This document shows positions 6,735-12,381 of a DNA stretch of 12,381 nt, piece after piece. The notes under the pieces were generated by a model, which saw nothing but the letters and a program-made list of their open reading frames with translations, did not search any database and was not told where the DNA came from. Origin of the DNA: JBBIKU01 sp037445245 (GTDB taxonomy: Bacteria > Chloroflexota > Anaerolineae > Anaerolineales > Anaerolineaceae); assembly GCA_037445245.1 (NCBI GenBank), contig JBBIKU010000070.1, positions 1 through 12,381 on the forward strand. The letters run 5' to 3'. The translations under genes were made by a program, and so were the position numbers. How positions within the stretch are numbered: position 1 is the first letter of the stretch; each line of letters opens with the position of its first letter.

Positions 6735-6750
6735 TAGAACAATCATTCTA
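6735..6750. promoter_or_regulatory. LexA/SOS-box-like operator over the transcription start
   Basis: TAGAAC-AATC-ATTCTA matches the Gram-positive-type LexA box GAAC-N4-GTTC at 7 of 8 defined positions, and the flanking TA/TA extends the symmetry. It covers roughly +3 to +18 of the predicted transcript, where a bound repressor would block RNA polymerase. Which LexA motif this host uses is not known from the window, so the assignment is by consensus only. Another dimeric repressor is possible. Confidence 0.5.
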
Positions 6751-6766
6751 ATTAATGAGAAGTGTG

Positions 6767-7126
6767 ATGCCAAACAGAAACGATCTTGACCCGCTCCAAC
6801 CCCGCCCGGCGCGCCGCCGGCGCACCAGCCCCCCGCCGGCGCTGACTGACGTGCCCGGGCAGCCAGCGCCGGGACTCAAGGACGAAATTGCCATGGTGCG
6901 CACCGTCATCCGGCGGGTGATGGCGCTGGCGGACAATGGACATTCACTGGGCGAGCTGCTCAAACTGCTGGACACGCTCAGCAAAGCGAGTGGGCGCCTG
7001 GCGACTTTGCTGAAAGCCGAGCGCGCCCTGTGCGAAGATGTGGATGTCGCCTCGGCACTGAAACGGGCACTGGCAAACGTGCTGGAAGAACTGGAATCCG
7101 AGACGCAGGAGCAGAACCGACCATGA
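6767..7126 (+). CDS. Small phage protein in the terminase-small-subunit position
   Basis: This is a 119-aa protein and the first gene after the phage promoter. The N-terminal 35 residues are Pro/Arg rich (PRPARRRRTSPPP), disordered and basic. Residues about 38-110 are predicted helices with regular hydrophobic spacing (LKDEIAMVRTVIRRVMALAD, then LLKLLDTLSKASGRLATLLK). Its place at the head of a packaging module and its helical, oligomer-like character make a TerS role reasonable, but no helix-turn-helix or other TerS signature is visible. The ATG at 6767 is favoured because GAGAAG (6757-6762) sits just upstream, although the spacing is short. An in-frame ATG at 6755 would add four residues and has no ribosome binding site. 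Its stop overlaps the next ORF by ATGA. Confidence 0.6.
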   Translation: MPNRNDLDPLQPRPARRRRTSPPPALTDVPGQPAPGLKDEIAMVRTVIRRVMALADNGHSLGELLKLLDTLSKASGRLATLLKAERALCEDVDVASALKRALANVLEELESETQEQNRP

Positions 7127-7350
7127 GCGCAGCCCAGTTTCGCTGCCAACCGAGGCGCTTCTTTTTTTTCGGTGGTGGTTGGCTGGCGGTGCCGAAGGGC
7201 TATTCATTGGCGTACTCGACGGCTGATTTGCCAAAGGCGGCGGCAACGCCTGCCCTACCTGAGGCAGGTTACACTTCGCCCCGCCCCCCTCGGGAAGCGC
7301 CAAGCCGCCAGCCACTTGCTCTTGAAAGCGGGAGCAGTCGAAAGCAATGA
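7123..7350 (+). CDS. Doubtful 75-aa ORF bridging two phage genes
   Basis: The ORF fits exactly between its neighbours, with ATGA overlaps at both ends (7123-7126 and 7347-7350), which argues for a real coupled gene. Against this, the predicted protein is of low complexity (PRRFFFFGGGWLAV, then Pro-, Ala- and Ser-rich stretches) with no recognisable fold. The DNA contains an 8-T run (7162-7169) and a CCTGCC/GGCAGG hairpin (7249-7254 with 7263-7268), like intergenic sequence. AGGAG lies about 12 nt before the ATG, too far for a strong site. It may be a fast-evolving phage protein, a spacer that happens to be open, or the remnant of an insertion. Confidence 0.35.
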   Translation: MSAAQFRCQPRRFFFFGGGWLAVPKGYSLAYSTADLPKAAATPALPEAGYTSPRPPREAPSRQPLALESGSSRKQ

Positions 7351-7625
7351 ATGATGATCAGGCGGCGCTGCTCGCCGAACAGATGCGGCGAGCGCTGGAT
7401 TTGATGAAAGCCGAACTGAACGCCCTCAGAGCGCAGCAGACGCACGACCGCGAACTGGTTCGTCACCGCCTCTCGGCGTTGGAAGGGCGCGCCGATGATC
7501 ATGAACTGCGGCTGCGCTCGGCAACCGACGGCGTGACCCAGTTCAAAATGTGGGCGGGGCTGGCTTCCGGAGGGTCGGGCTTGATGGCGCTGGTGGCGTT
7601 GATCCGGGCGTTTTTCGGTGGTTAA
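7347..7625 (+). CDS. Coiled-coil protein with C-terminal membrane anchor, holin/XhlA-like
   Basis: This is a 92-aa protein. Residues about 5-65 form a charged helix with heptad-like spacing (MRRALDLMKAELNALRA, then RHRLSALEGRADDHELRLR). A single hydrophobic segment follows (about 68-90) and ends AFFGG. This plan matches small phage lysis accessory proteins of the XhlA/hemolysin type, which oligomerise at the inner membrane, and fits the presence of a signal-less endopeptidase two genes downstream. Nothing diagnostic at residue level proves a holin role; a structural or tail-chaperone role is possible. It begins in an ATGA overlap with the preceding ORF, and a GGGAG lies about 12 nt upstream. 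Confidence 0.55.
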   Translation: MNDDQAALLAEQMRRALDLMKAELNALRAQQTHDRELVRHRLSALEGRADDHELRLRSATDGVTQFKMWAGLASGGSGLMALVALIRAFFGG

Positions 7626-7649
7626 GGCGGCGTAGCGTGGCAAGTAGGG

Positions 7650-7655
7650 AGGAGG
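7650..7655 (+). promoter_or_regulatory. Ribosome binding site that selects a TTG start for the terminase
   Basis: AGGAGG, inside the purine run 7647-7659, lies 5 nt before TTG at 7661. No ATG in this region has a comparable site. The alternative in-frame GTG at 7637 has only a weak AAGGCGG upstream, and the in-frame ATG at 7550 lies inside the previous gene. Confidence 0.65.
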
Positions 7656-7660
7656 AGGGC

Positions 7661-9232
7661 TTGGGGACGAAACGGCACGGCTCTGATCTGGATGGTTTGC
7701 TCAGCCAGATCACCCCCGGCTTGCGGCGGGTCATGGCGGATGTGTGCGCCTTCAGCCAGGGCGGAGGCGGGCTGCAATTGCGCACCTACCAGCGTCAGAC
7801 TGCCCGGACGGTGGTCGCCTCGGTGTTGAGCGGCGCCGGATTGTCGCTGGTGGTGATGTTCCCGCGCCAATCGGGCAAGAACGAACTTCAGGCGCAAATC
7901 GAAGCCTATCTGCTGGCGTTGTACGCTTCGCGCCCGGCGGAGATGGTGCACATCTCGCCAACCTGGAAGCCGCAATCACTCACTGCCATGCGCCGCCTGC
8001 AGCGCGTGCTGCAAAACAACCACATCACCCGTCGCCTGTGGCATAAAGAAAGCGGATACATTTACGCCATCGGTTCGGCGCGGGTGGTCTTTCTTTCCGG
8101 CGCCCCGACTGCCAACATTGTCGGCGCCACCGCTTCGACCCTGCTTTCAGTCGACGAGGCGCAGGATATCCCTATCGAAAAATACGATCGCGAAATCGCG
8201 CCTATGGCAGCTTCGAGCAATGCCACCCGCGTCTTCTGGGGCACCGCCTGGAGCGAGCGCACGCTGCTGGCGCGTGAGCTGCGCCAGGCGGAGGCGGCAC
8301 AGCAAGGCGACGGCAGGCGGCGCGTATTCGTATTAACCGCCGATGAGGTGGCGGCGGAGGTGCCCGCTTATGGGCGTTTTGTCGCCGCTCAGGTGGCGCG
8401 CTTTGGACGCAGCCATCCCATCATCCGCACCCAGTTCTACTCGGAGGCAATCGACGCCGAGGGCAGCATGTTCCCGCCTCAGCGCCGCCAATTGATGCAG
8501 GGTGCTCACCCCTCCCTAGAGAAACCCGAAAGCGGACGCGCCTACGCCCTGTTAATCGACGTTGCCGGTGAGGACGAAGACCTCAGCCGCGCCCACCCCG
8601 AACGACTTCTGGAAGGTAGCGCCTCGAAGCGGCGAGATGCCACCGCCCTGACCGTGGTCGAAATGGATTTCAGCACGCTTACGGACGACTTGTTGTGCGC
8701 CCCGACTTATCGGGTGGTGCATCGTCGCCAGTGGCTGGGCGTCAAACACACCTGTCTGTACGCTGAATTGCGCACGCTGGCAGAAACCTGGCGTGCCCGT
8801 CAGGTGGTGGTCGACGCTACCGGGGTTGGCGCTGGCTTGGCATCTTTCCTGGCGCGTGCCCTGACCGCAAGGGTGACCCCCTTTGTTTTTAGCCGGGTGA
8901 GCAAGAGCCGTCTCGGCTGGGATTTTCTGGCGCTGGTGGACGGCGGGCGTTACCGCGAGCACGCCGACGATGGCGACCGTTTGCAAGCGCTGTTCTGGCG
9001 GCAGGTGGCTTTTTGCGAATACGAGGCACTGCCGGGGGCAGAGAAAATCCTGCGCTGGGGCGTTGGCGATGGCAAACGCGATCCCAGCGATGGCACTTAT
9101 GTCCACGACGACCTGCTGGTGAGCGCCGCCCTGTGCGCCGCCCTAGACCGCCAGAGCTGGCGCCCGGGGACAGGAGCGCCGCTGGTGGTTGCCGGCAGAG
9201 ATCCGCTGGCAGAGTTGGACCGAGGTTTCTAG
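7661..9232 (+). CDS. terL: Phage terminase large subunit
   Basis: This 523-aa DNA-packaging motor and nuclease starts from TTG (see the ribosome binding site at 7650-7655). The ATPase domain shows the terminase-type Walker A PRQSGK (residues 68-73), a Walker B with acidic pair LLSVDEAQ (161-168, Asp165-Glu166), and a GTAW segment near 194 in the coupling-motif position. The C-terminal RNase-H-like nuclease has three acidic sites in the expected order: LLIDVAG (Asp300), VVVDATGVGAG (Asp385) and HDDLLVSAALCA (Asp483/Asp484). All key residues are present, so the protein looks functional. By family knowledge it cuts concatemeric DNA and pumps it through the portal encoded two genes downstream. 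It is separated by 32 bp from the endopeptidase gene. The protein uses no unusual composition and shows no sign of decay. Confidence 0.93.
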   Translation: MGTKRHGSDLDGLLSQITPGLRRVMADVCAFSQGGGGLQLRTYQRQTARTVVASVLSGAGLSLVVMFPRQSGKNELQAQIEAYLLALYASRPAEMVHISPTWKPQSLTAMRRLQRVLQNNHITRRLWHKESGYIYAIGSARVVFLSGAPTANIVGATASTLLSVDEAQDIPIEKYDREIAPMAASSNATRVFWGTAWSERTLLARELRQAEAAQQGDGRRRVFVLTADEVAAEVPAYGRFVAAQVARFGRSHPIIRTQFYSEAIDAEGSMFPPQRRQLMQGAHPSLEKPESGRAYALLIDVAGEDEDLSRAHPERLLEGSASKRRDATALTVVEMDFSTLTDDLLCAPTYRVVHRRQWLGVKHTCLYAELRTLAETWRARQVVVDATGVGAGLASFLARALTARVTPFVFSRVSKSRLGWDFLALVDGGRYREHADDGDRLQALFWRQVAFCEYEALPGAEKILRWGVGDGKRDPSDGTYVHDDLLVSAALCAALDRQSWRPGTGAPLVVAGRDPLAELDRGF

Positions 9233-9264
9233 AAAATCGTTCTCTGACAGGAACAGGAGGCGCA

Positions 9265-10032
9265 ATGGAACTTGCATATCCGGTCGACGAGGGGGCGCCG
9301 ATCACCCAGAAATTTGGTGAAAACCCAGCGGCATACCGGCGTTTCAATCTGGCGGGTCATAACGGCATCGATTTTGGGCTACCGTTAAGTCAGCCGGTGC
9401 GGGCGACGGCAGACGGTAAAGTAGCCAGCGTGAGCAGCGACCCGCAGGGCTACGGGCTACACGTACGCATCGAGCACCAGCAGGCACAGCAGCGCTTCCT
9501 TGCCATTTACGCCCATCTCAGCCTGGTCAAGGTGCACGCCGGGGAGGCGGTGGTCACTGGGCAGGTGATCGGCATGAGTGGAAATTCGGGCAACAGCAGC
9601 GCACCCCACCTGCATTTCGAGATCCGCCCGGCCCAAGGGGGGATGCCCGGCTTCAACGGTGCGGTCGATCCGCTGCCCTATCTGCGACGCAGCATGCTCG
9701 CAGTCGATACCCTCAAGAAGAGCGATGTTCTCGGCGGCGCCAGCAACGGCGTGGTGCAGGTAGAGGCGCTGCGGGTGCGCCGCGGCCCGGGAACGCAGTA
9801 CGCTCACATCGGCTGGTTGCGCGCCGGAGACCTCATCCAGATCGAGTGCATTCAGGATGGATGGGCAAAACTGATCTCGCCCGAGCAGCGCTGGTGTTTC
9901 ACCGGCGACGGTTGTGTGAAGTTGTTTGCCGCTGTTGCCGCCACGAAGGGTGAGGAATCCCTGCTGGAGTGGGCGCGGGCGCTGGACGCCTGGGCGCGCA
10001 CCCAGGGCTATAGCGGGCAGGGGGTGGTTTGA
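9265..10032 (+). CDS. M23 (LytM-type) endopeptidase with SH3b domain, phage endolysin candidate
   Basis: This 255-aa protein is probably a zinc-dependent peptidoglycan endopeptidase. The catalytic motifs are complete: HNGID (His32 and Asp36), YAHL (His84) and HLHFE (His115 and His117), in residues about 5-145. Residues about 158-205 form a bacterial SH3-like wall-binding domain (LRVRRGPGTQY, then GWLRAGDLIQI and GWAKL). A short helical C terminus follows. There is no signal peptide, so export would need a holin; the coiled-coil/TM protein at 7347-7625 is a candidate. AGGAGG at 9255-9260 fixes the ATG at 9265. The frame is open back into terL, but that part is shadow. Its location between terminase and portal is unusual for a lysis gene and leaves room for a virion-associated lysin or DNA-injection role. 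Confidence 0.85.
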   Translation: MELAYPVDEGAPITQKFGENPAAYRRFNLAGHNGIDFGLPLSQPVRATADGKVASVSSDPQGYGLHVRIEHQQAQQRFLAIYAHLSLVKVHAGEAVVTGQVIGMSGNSGNSSAPHLHFEIRPAQGGMPGFNGAVDPLPYLRRSMLAVDTLKKSDVLGGASNGVVQVEALRVRRGPGTQYAHIGWLRAGDLIQIECIQDGWAKLISPEQRWCFTGDGCVKLFAAVAATKGEESLLEWARALDAWARTQGYSGQGVV

Positions 10033-11450
10033 TGGGCTGGCGGCAACGTTTTTTGGAACGCTTCATCGGCGGTGAGGTGCGCCGCAGGGTCGAGCTGGCG
10101 CTGCGTGAGACCGACGCCGCTTTCTTGACCGTCGGGCGCAGCCTCAATCGCAGCGAGCGCGACCGTTACGATCACGACCGCCAGGAAGTGCTGCGGCAAG
10201 CCATCGAAGCCTGGCGGGTCAACCCACTGGCGCGCCGCATCGTAACCTTGACCTCGCAGTACGTGGTGGGCGGGGGTATTTCGATTTCGTGCAAGCACCC
10301 GCCCACGGCTGCCTTCATTCGCCGCTTTTGGGATCATCGCCTCAACCGTATGCAGGTACGGCTGGTGGAATGGTGTGACGAACTGACCCGCAGCGGCAAC
10401 TTGTTCATTCTGGTTTCCACCGATGAGTCAGGTATGTCGTACGTTCGGGCACTGCCGGCAACCGATATCGAGCGCATCGAAAGCCGCAGTAACGATCTCG
10501 AACAGCCGCTGTATTTCCACCCCAAGCCGGGGTTCGAGTATCCCGACCCGCTGCCCTATCCTGCCTACGATCCGCTGCAGCCGTCCGGAACTTCGGCGGG
10601 CGGAACTGCCAACGGCAGACGCTTCGAGGCGGTCATGTTGCATTACGCCGTCAACCGTCCCGTCGGCGCGCAATGGGGTGAAAGCGATTTGGCGCCGGTG
10701 CTGCGCTGGCTGGCGCGCTACGCCAACTGGCTGGAGGATCGCGCCCGACTCAATCGCTTTCGGAACGCCTTTCTGTACGTGGTGCGCGCCCGTTTTGCCG
10801 CTGAAACCGACCGCATCGCCCGCCAGCAACTGCTCAACGCCAATCCGCCCGCGCCGGGCTCGATCTTGGTGACCGATGAGAGCGAGAGCTGGGACGTCAT
10901 CGCCCCCAAGCTGGAATCGCAGGACGCTGCCAACGACGGGCTGGCGCTGAAGAAGATGATCGCCTCGGGAGCAGGGTTGCCGCTGCATTTCCTCGCCGAA
11001 CCGGAGAGCGCCACCCGCACCACCGCCGAAGCCGCCGGGGGACCGACCTACCGCCACTTCGAGCAGCGTCAGCAATTCTTCGTGTGGCTGGTGGGCGATC
11101 TGCTGCAGGTGGTGCTGCAGCGGCGCGGTCTGGTGGATGCGAAGATCGACCCGCTGGTGACGCTATCGGTGCAGGGAGCCGACATTTCTGCCCGTGACAA
11201 TGTGGCGCTGGGTCTGGCGGCAACCTACGCTATGTCGGTGATGGGGCAGTTGCGTGACCGGCGACTGGTAGATGACAGCGAGTTGCTGCGTTTGGTATAT
11301 CGCTTTGCGGGTGAAACGGCGGATGTTGAGGCGCTGCTGGCGTTGGGGAATAAGGCGCCGCCGCTGACGCCGCGGCGCCTGCCGCGTTATTCACCGTTGC
11401 AGCCGCGAGCGGTCAAGGTGGATGCGGAAAGCGGCGAACCAAAGGGGTGA
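10032..11450 (+). CDS. Phage portal protein
   Basis: This 472-aa protein forms, by family knowledge, the dodecameric vertex through which terminase packages DNA. Support comes from its position after terL and before the protease, from its size, and from portal-like segments: an N-terminal helical part ending in ARRIVTLTSQYVVGGGISI (about 69-87), WCDELTRSGNLFILVS (about 114-129), the DIERIE and FHPKPGFEYPDP stem region, the mid-protein helix WLARYANWLEDRARLNRFRNA, and the conserved-style SGAGLPLHFLAEPESATRTTAEA (about 318-340). The start ATG overlaps the previous stop as TGATG (10030-10034), and a GGGGG-containing run precedes it. The C-terminal tail is basic and proline rich. It looks intact. 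The subfamily (HK97- or SPP1-like) cannot be fixed by eye. Confidence 0.82.
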   Translation: MGWRQRFLERFIGGEVRRRVELALRETDAAFLTVGRSLNRSERDRYDHDRQEVLRQAIEAWRVNPLARRIVTLTSQYVVGGGISISCKHPPTAAFIRRFWDHRLNRMQVRLVEWCDELTRSGNLFILVSTDESGMSYVRALPATDIERIESRSNDLEQPLYFHPKPGFEYPDPLPYPAYDPLQPSGTSAGGTANGRRFEAVMLHYAVNRPVGAQWGESDLAPVLRWLARYANWLEDRARLNRFRNAFLYVVRARFAAETDRIARQQLLNANPPAPGSILVTDESESWDVIAPKLESQDAANDGLALKKMIASGAGLPLHFLAEPESATRTTAEAAGGPTYRHFEQRQQFFVWLVGDLLQVVLQRRGLVDAKIDPLVTLSVQGADISARDNVALGLAATYAMSVMGQLRDRRLVDDSELLRLVYRFAGETADVEALLALGNKAPPLTPRRLPRYSPLQPRAVKVDAESGEPKG

Positions 11451-11468
11451 TGCTGTGGAAGGAGGCAT

Positions 11469-12381
11469 ATGGAGATCGAATCATCATCGAATCGACAGCG
11501 GGTGAGGCTCTCAGCAGGTGCCGTCGTCCAGGGGGACGGTGAATTCGAGATCCTCGCCATCAGCGCCGGCAACGGCAACGGCTGGGAATTTAGTGAAACC
11601 TGCCTGCGGGCGAGCCTGCCCCTATGGGAAGGAGCCGAGTGTTACATCGATCACCGCCCGTGGCGCTCGGTGCGCGACTTGGCGGGAATTTGTCGTAACC
11701 CGGTGTGGGATGCGACTCGCAAGGGGGTTACGCTGCGCCTTAAAGCCCTGGGACCCTCCGCAGCGGTGCTGACCGAACTGGGGAGGCAAATGCTGACGGA
11801 GCGGGAACCCAAGCCCAGCGTCGGTTTTTCGGCGGACGTGCTGTTCACCGCCCAGGGCAAACGGGTGGAGCGACTGTTACGCGTGTTCAGCGTTGACTTG
11901 GTGGTGCAACCAGCCCGCGGTGGCGCTTTTCTGCGCGCCATCACCCCAGCCGGCTTGTCTGGCTGCATCACCGCCGGCGCGGCAATCGATATCCGATCCA
12001 ATCAGGAGGTGTGCAGGATGGAAGAAACGATCCACAATCAAGAGCACTCGTCTGTGGCGGCGAGTGCAGAGGGGGGCCTGGGTCGGCAGGACGCGGCGTA
12101 TGCCTGCCTGCTCGAAACGTCGCTGGCGGCTTCGCAACTGCCGCCCGCGGCGCTGAGGCGCCTGCGTCAGCAATTCGGCGGGCGTACCTTTGACGCCGGG
12201 GCGCTGCAGGCTGCCATCGAAGACGCCCGCCAGTTGGTCAGCGAGCTGACCGCGGCGCAGGTGGTGCAGGGTCCCGGTCGTATCCACGGCATGTTCAGCA
12301 GCGAAGATCAGCTTCAGGCGGCGGTGGATGATCTCTTCGGCGCGCCGCGCCAGCCCGGAATGGAATCACTGCGCCCGGCGC
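11469..12381 (+). CDS. HK97-type prohead protease, frame continuing into scaffold/capsid-like sequence (3' partial)
   Basis: The frame opens at ATG 11469 after a strong AAGGAGG (11459-11465) and stays open to the window edge (304 residues seen). Residues about 10-160 look like the S78-type prohead protease: His62 in YIDH, then SVRDLAG, Ser117 in KPSVGFSADV, and SVDLVVQPARGGAFLRA (141-157), the usual end of the domain. His62 and Ser117 are the likely catalytic pair. Instead of stopping, the frame runs through a linker (160-183) into helical sequence (about 184-275) and then GRIHGMFSSEDQLQAAVDDLFG. This suggests a scaffold (delta) domain and the start of a major capsid protein. In many phages protease and capsid are separate genes. 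The assignment of the second half is inferred from position and helical character. An internal start may exist at 12018. Confidence 0.75.
   Translation, partial: MEIESSSNRQRVRLSAGAVVQGDGEFEILAISAGNGNGWEFSETCLRASLPLWEGAECYIDHRPWRSVRDLAGICRNPVWDATRKGVTLRLKALGPSAAVLTELGRQMLTEREPKPSVGFSADVLFTAQGKRVERLLRVFSVDLVVQPARGGAFLRAITPAGLSGCITAGAAIDIRSNQEVCRMEETIHNQEHSSVAASAEGGLGRQDAAYACLLETSLAASQLPPAALRRLRQQFGGRTFDAGALQAAIEDARQLVSELTAAQVVQGPGRIHGMFSSEDQLQAAVDDLFGAPRQPGMESLRPA
12004..12020 (+). promoter_or_regulatory. Internal in-frame ribosome binding site and start codon within the protease frame
   Basis: AGGAGGT (12004-12010), fully complementary to the 16S anti-Shine-Dalgarno, lies 7 nt before ATG at 12018-12020. 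That ATG is codon 184 of the protease frame and falls exactly at the change from protease to helical scaffold/capsid-like sequence. Initiation here would make a protein starting MEETIHNQEHSS without the protease domain. Confidence 0.6.

Noticed and set aside
6475..6766. tRNA or other att-like integration target at the edge of the phage module
   Set aside because: No cloverleaf, T-loop consensus or repeated core could be found by eye. The far end of the element lies outside the window, so direct repeats cannot be tested.
8552..9106. 184-codon minus-strand open frame within the terminase gene
   Set aside because: It overlaps the nuclease motifs of terL on the opposite strand and has no supporting signals.
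9013..9264. Upstream extension of the M23 endopeptidase frame
   Set aside because: It lies inside terL and is composed of Arg/Pro-rich shadow sequence. AGGAGG at 9255-9260 marks the start at 9265, where the M23 domain begins.
11450..11542. 30-codon frame starting at a TGATG overlap with the portal stop
   Set aside because: It has no motif and is overtaken by the protease frame, which starts at 11469 behind a much stronger ribosome binding site.

Overview
The window reads as a GC-rich bacterial chromosome fragment. The overall gene style suggests Chloroflexota, perhaps Anaerolineae: dense ATGA-coupled operons, a fused B12 mutase, a GT87-like membrane protein and zinc-ribbon membrane genes. 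That assignment is an inference, because no rRNA or marker gene is present.

Layout. Positions 1-2815 hold a tightly coupled metabolic operon. It comprises the 3' end of an unidentified gene, a fused adenosylcobalamin-dependent mutase (B12-binding domain plus glutamate-mutase-like barrel), and an NAD(P)-dependent opine/octopine-dehydrogenase-family enzyme. The operon is closed by a perfect 10-bp stem terminator. Positions 2974-3849 encode a polytopic GT-C/GT87-like membrane protein. It converges on a YbaK-type aminoacyl-tRNA deacylase on the minus strand (3909-4391), with a perfect 9-bp inverted repeat between the two. Positions 4545-6474 are a three-gene envelope cluster: a small hydrophobic protein, a membrane-anchored double-CxxC zinc ribbon, and a secreted, C-terminally anchored protein with a carboxypeptidase-regulatory-like domain.

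Positions 6475-6766 are a compact control region. It carries a GC-rich hairpin, two tandem dyads spaced exactly 21 bp, a sigma70-type promoter and a LexA-like box over the presumed transcription start. From 6767 to the window end runs a phage head and packaging module: a small TerS-position protein, a doubtful 75-aa ORF, a coiled-coil/one-TM holin-like protein, the terminase large subunit, an M23-SH3b endopeptidase, a portal protein, and a prohead protease whose frame continues into what looks like scaffold or capsid sequence. No integrase, repressor or replication gene separates this module from the host-like genes. It is therefore either one end of a prophage or a domesticated or gene-transfer-agent-like cluster driven by its own damage-responsive-looking promoter.

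The two most distinctive signals are the promoter architecture at 6659-6750 and a near-perfect internal ribosome binding site plus in-frame ATG at 12004-12020 inside the protease frame. The latter could yield a second, protease-free product from the same gene.
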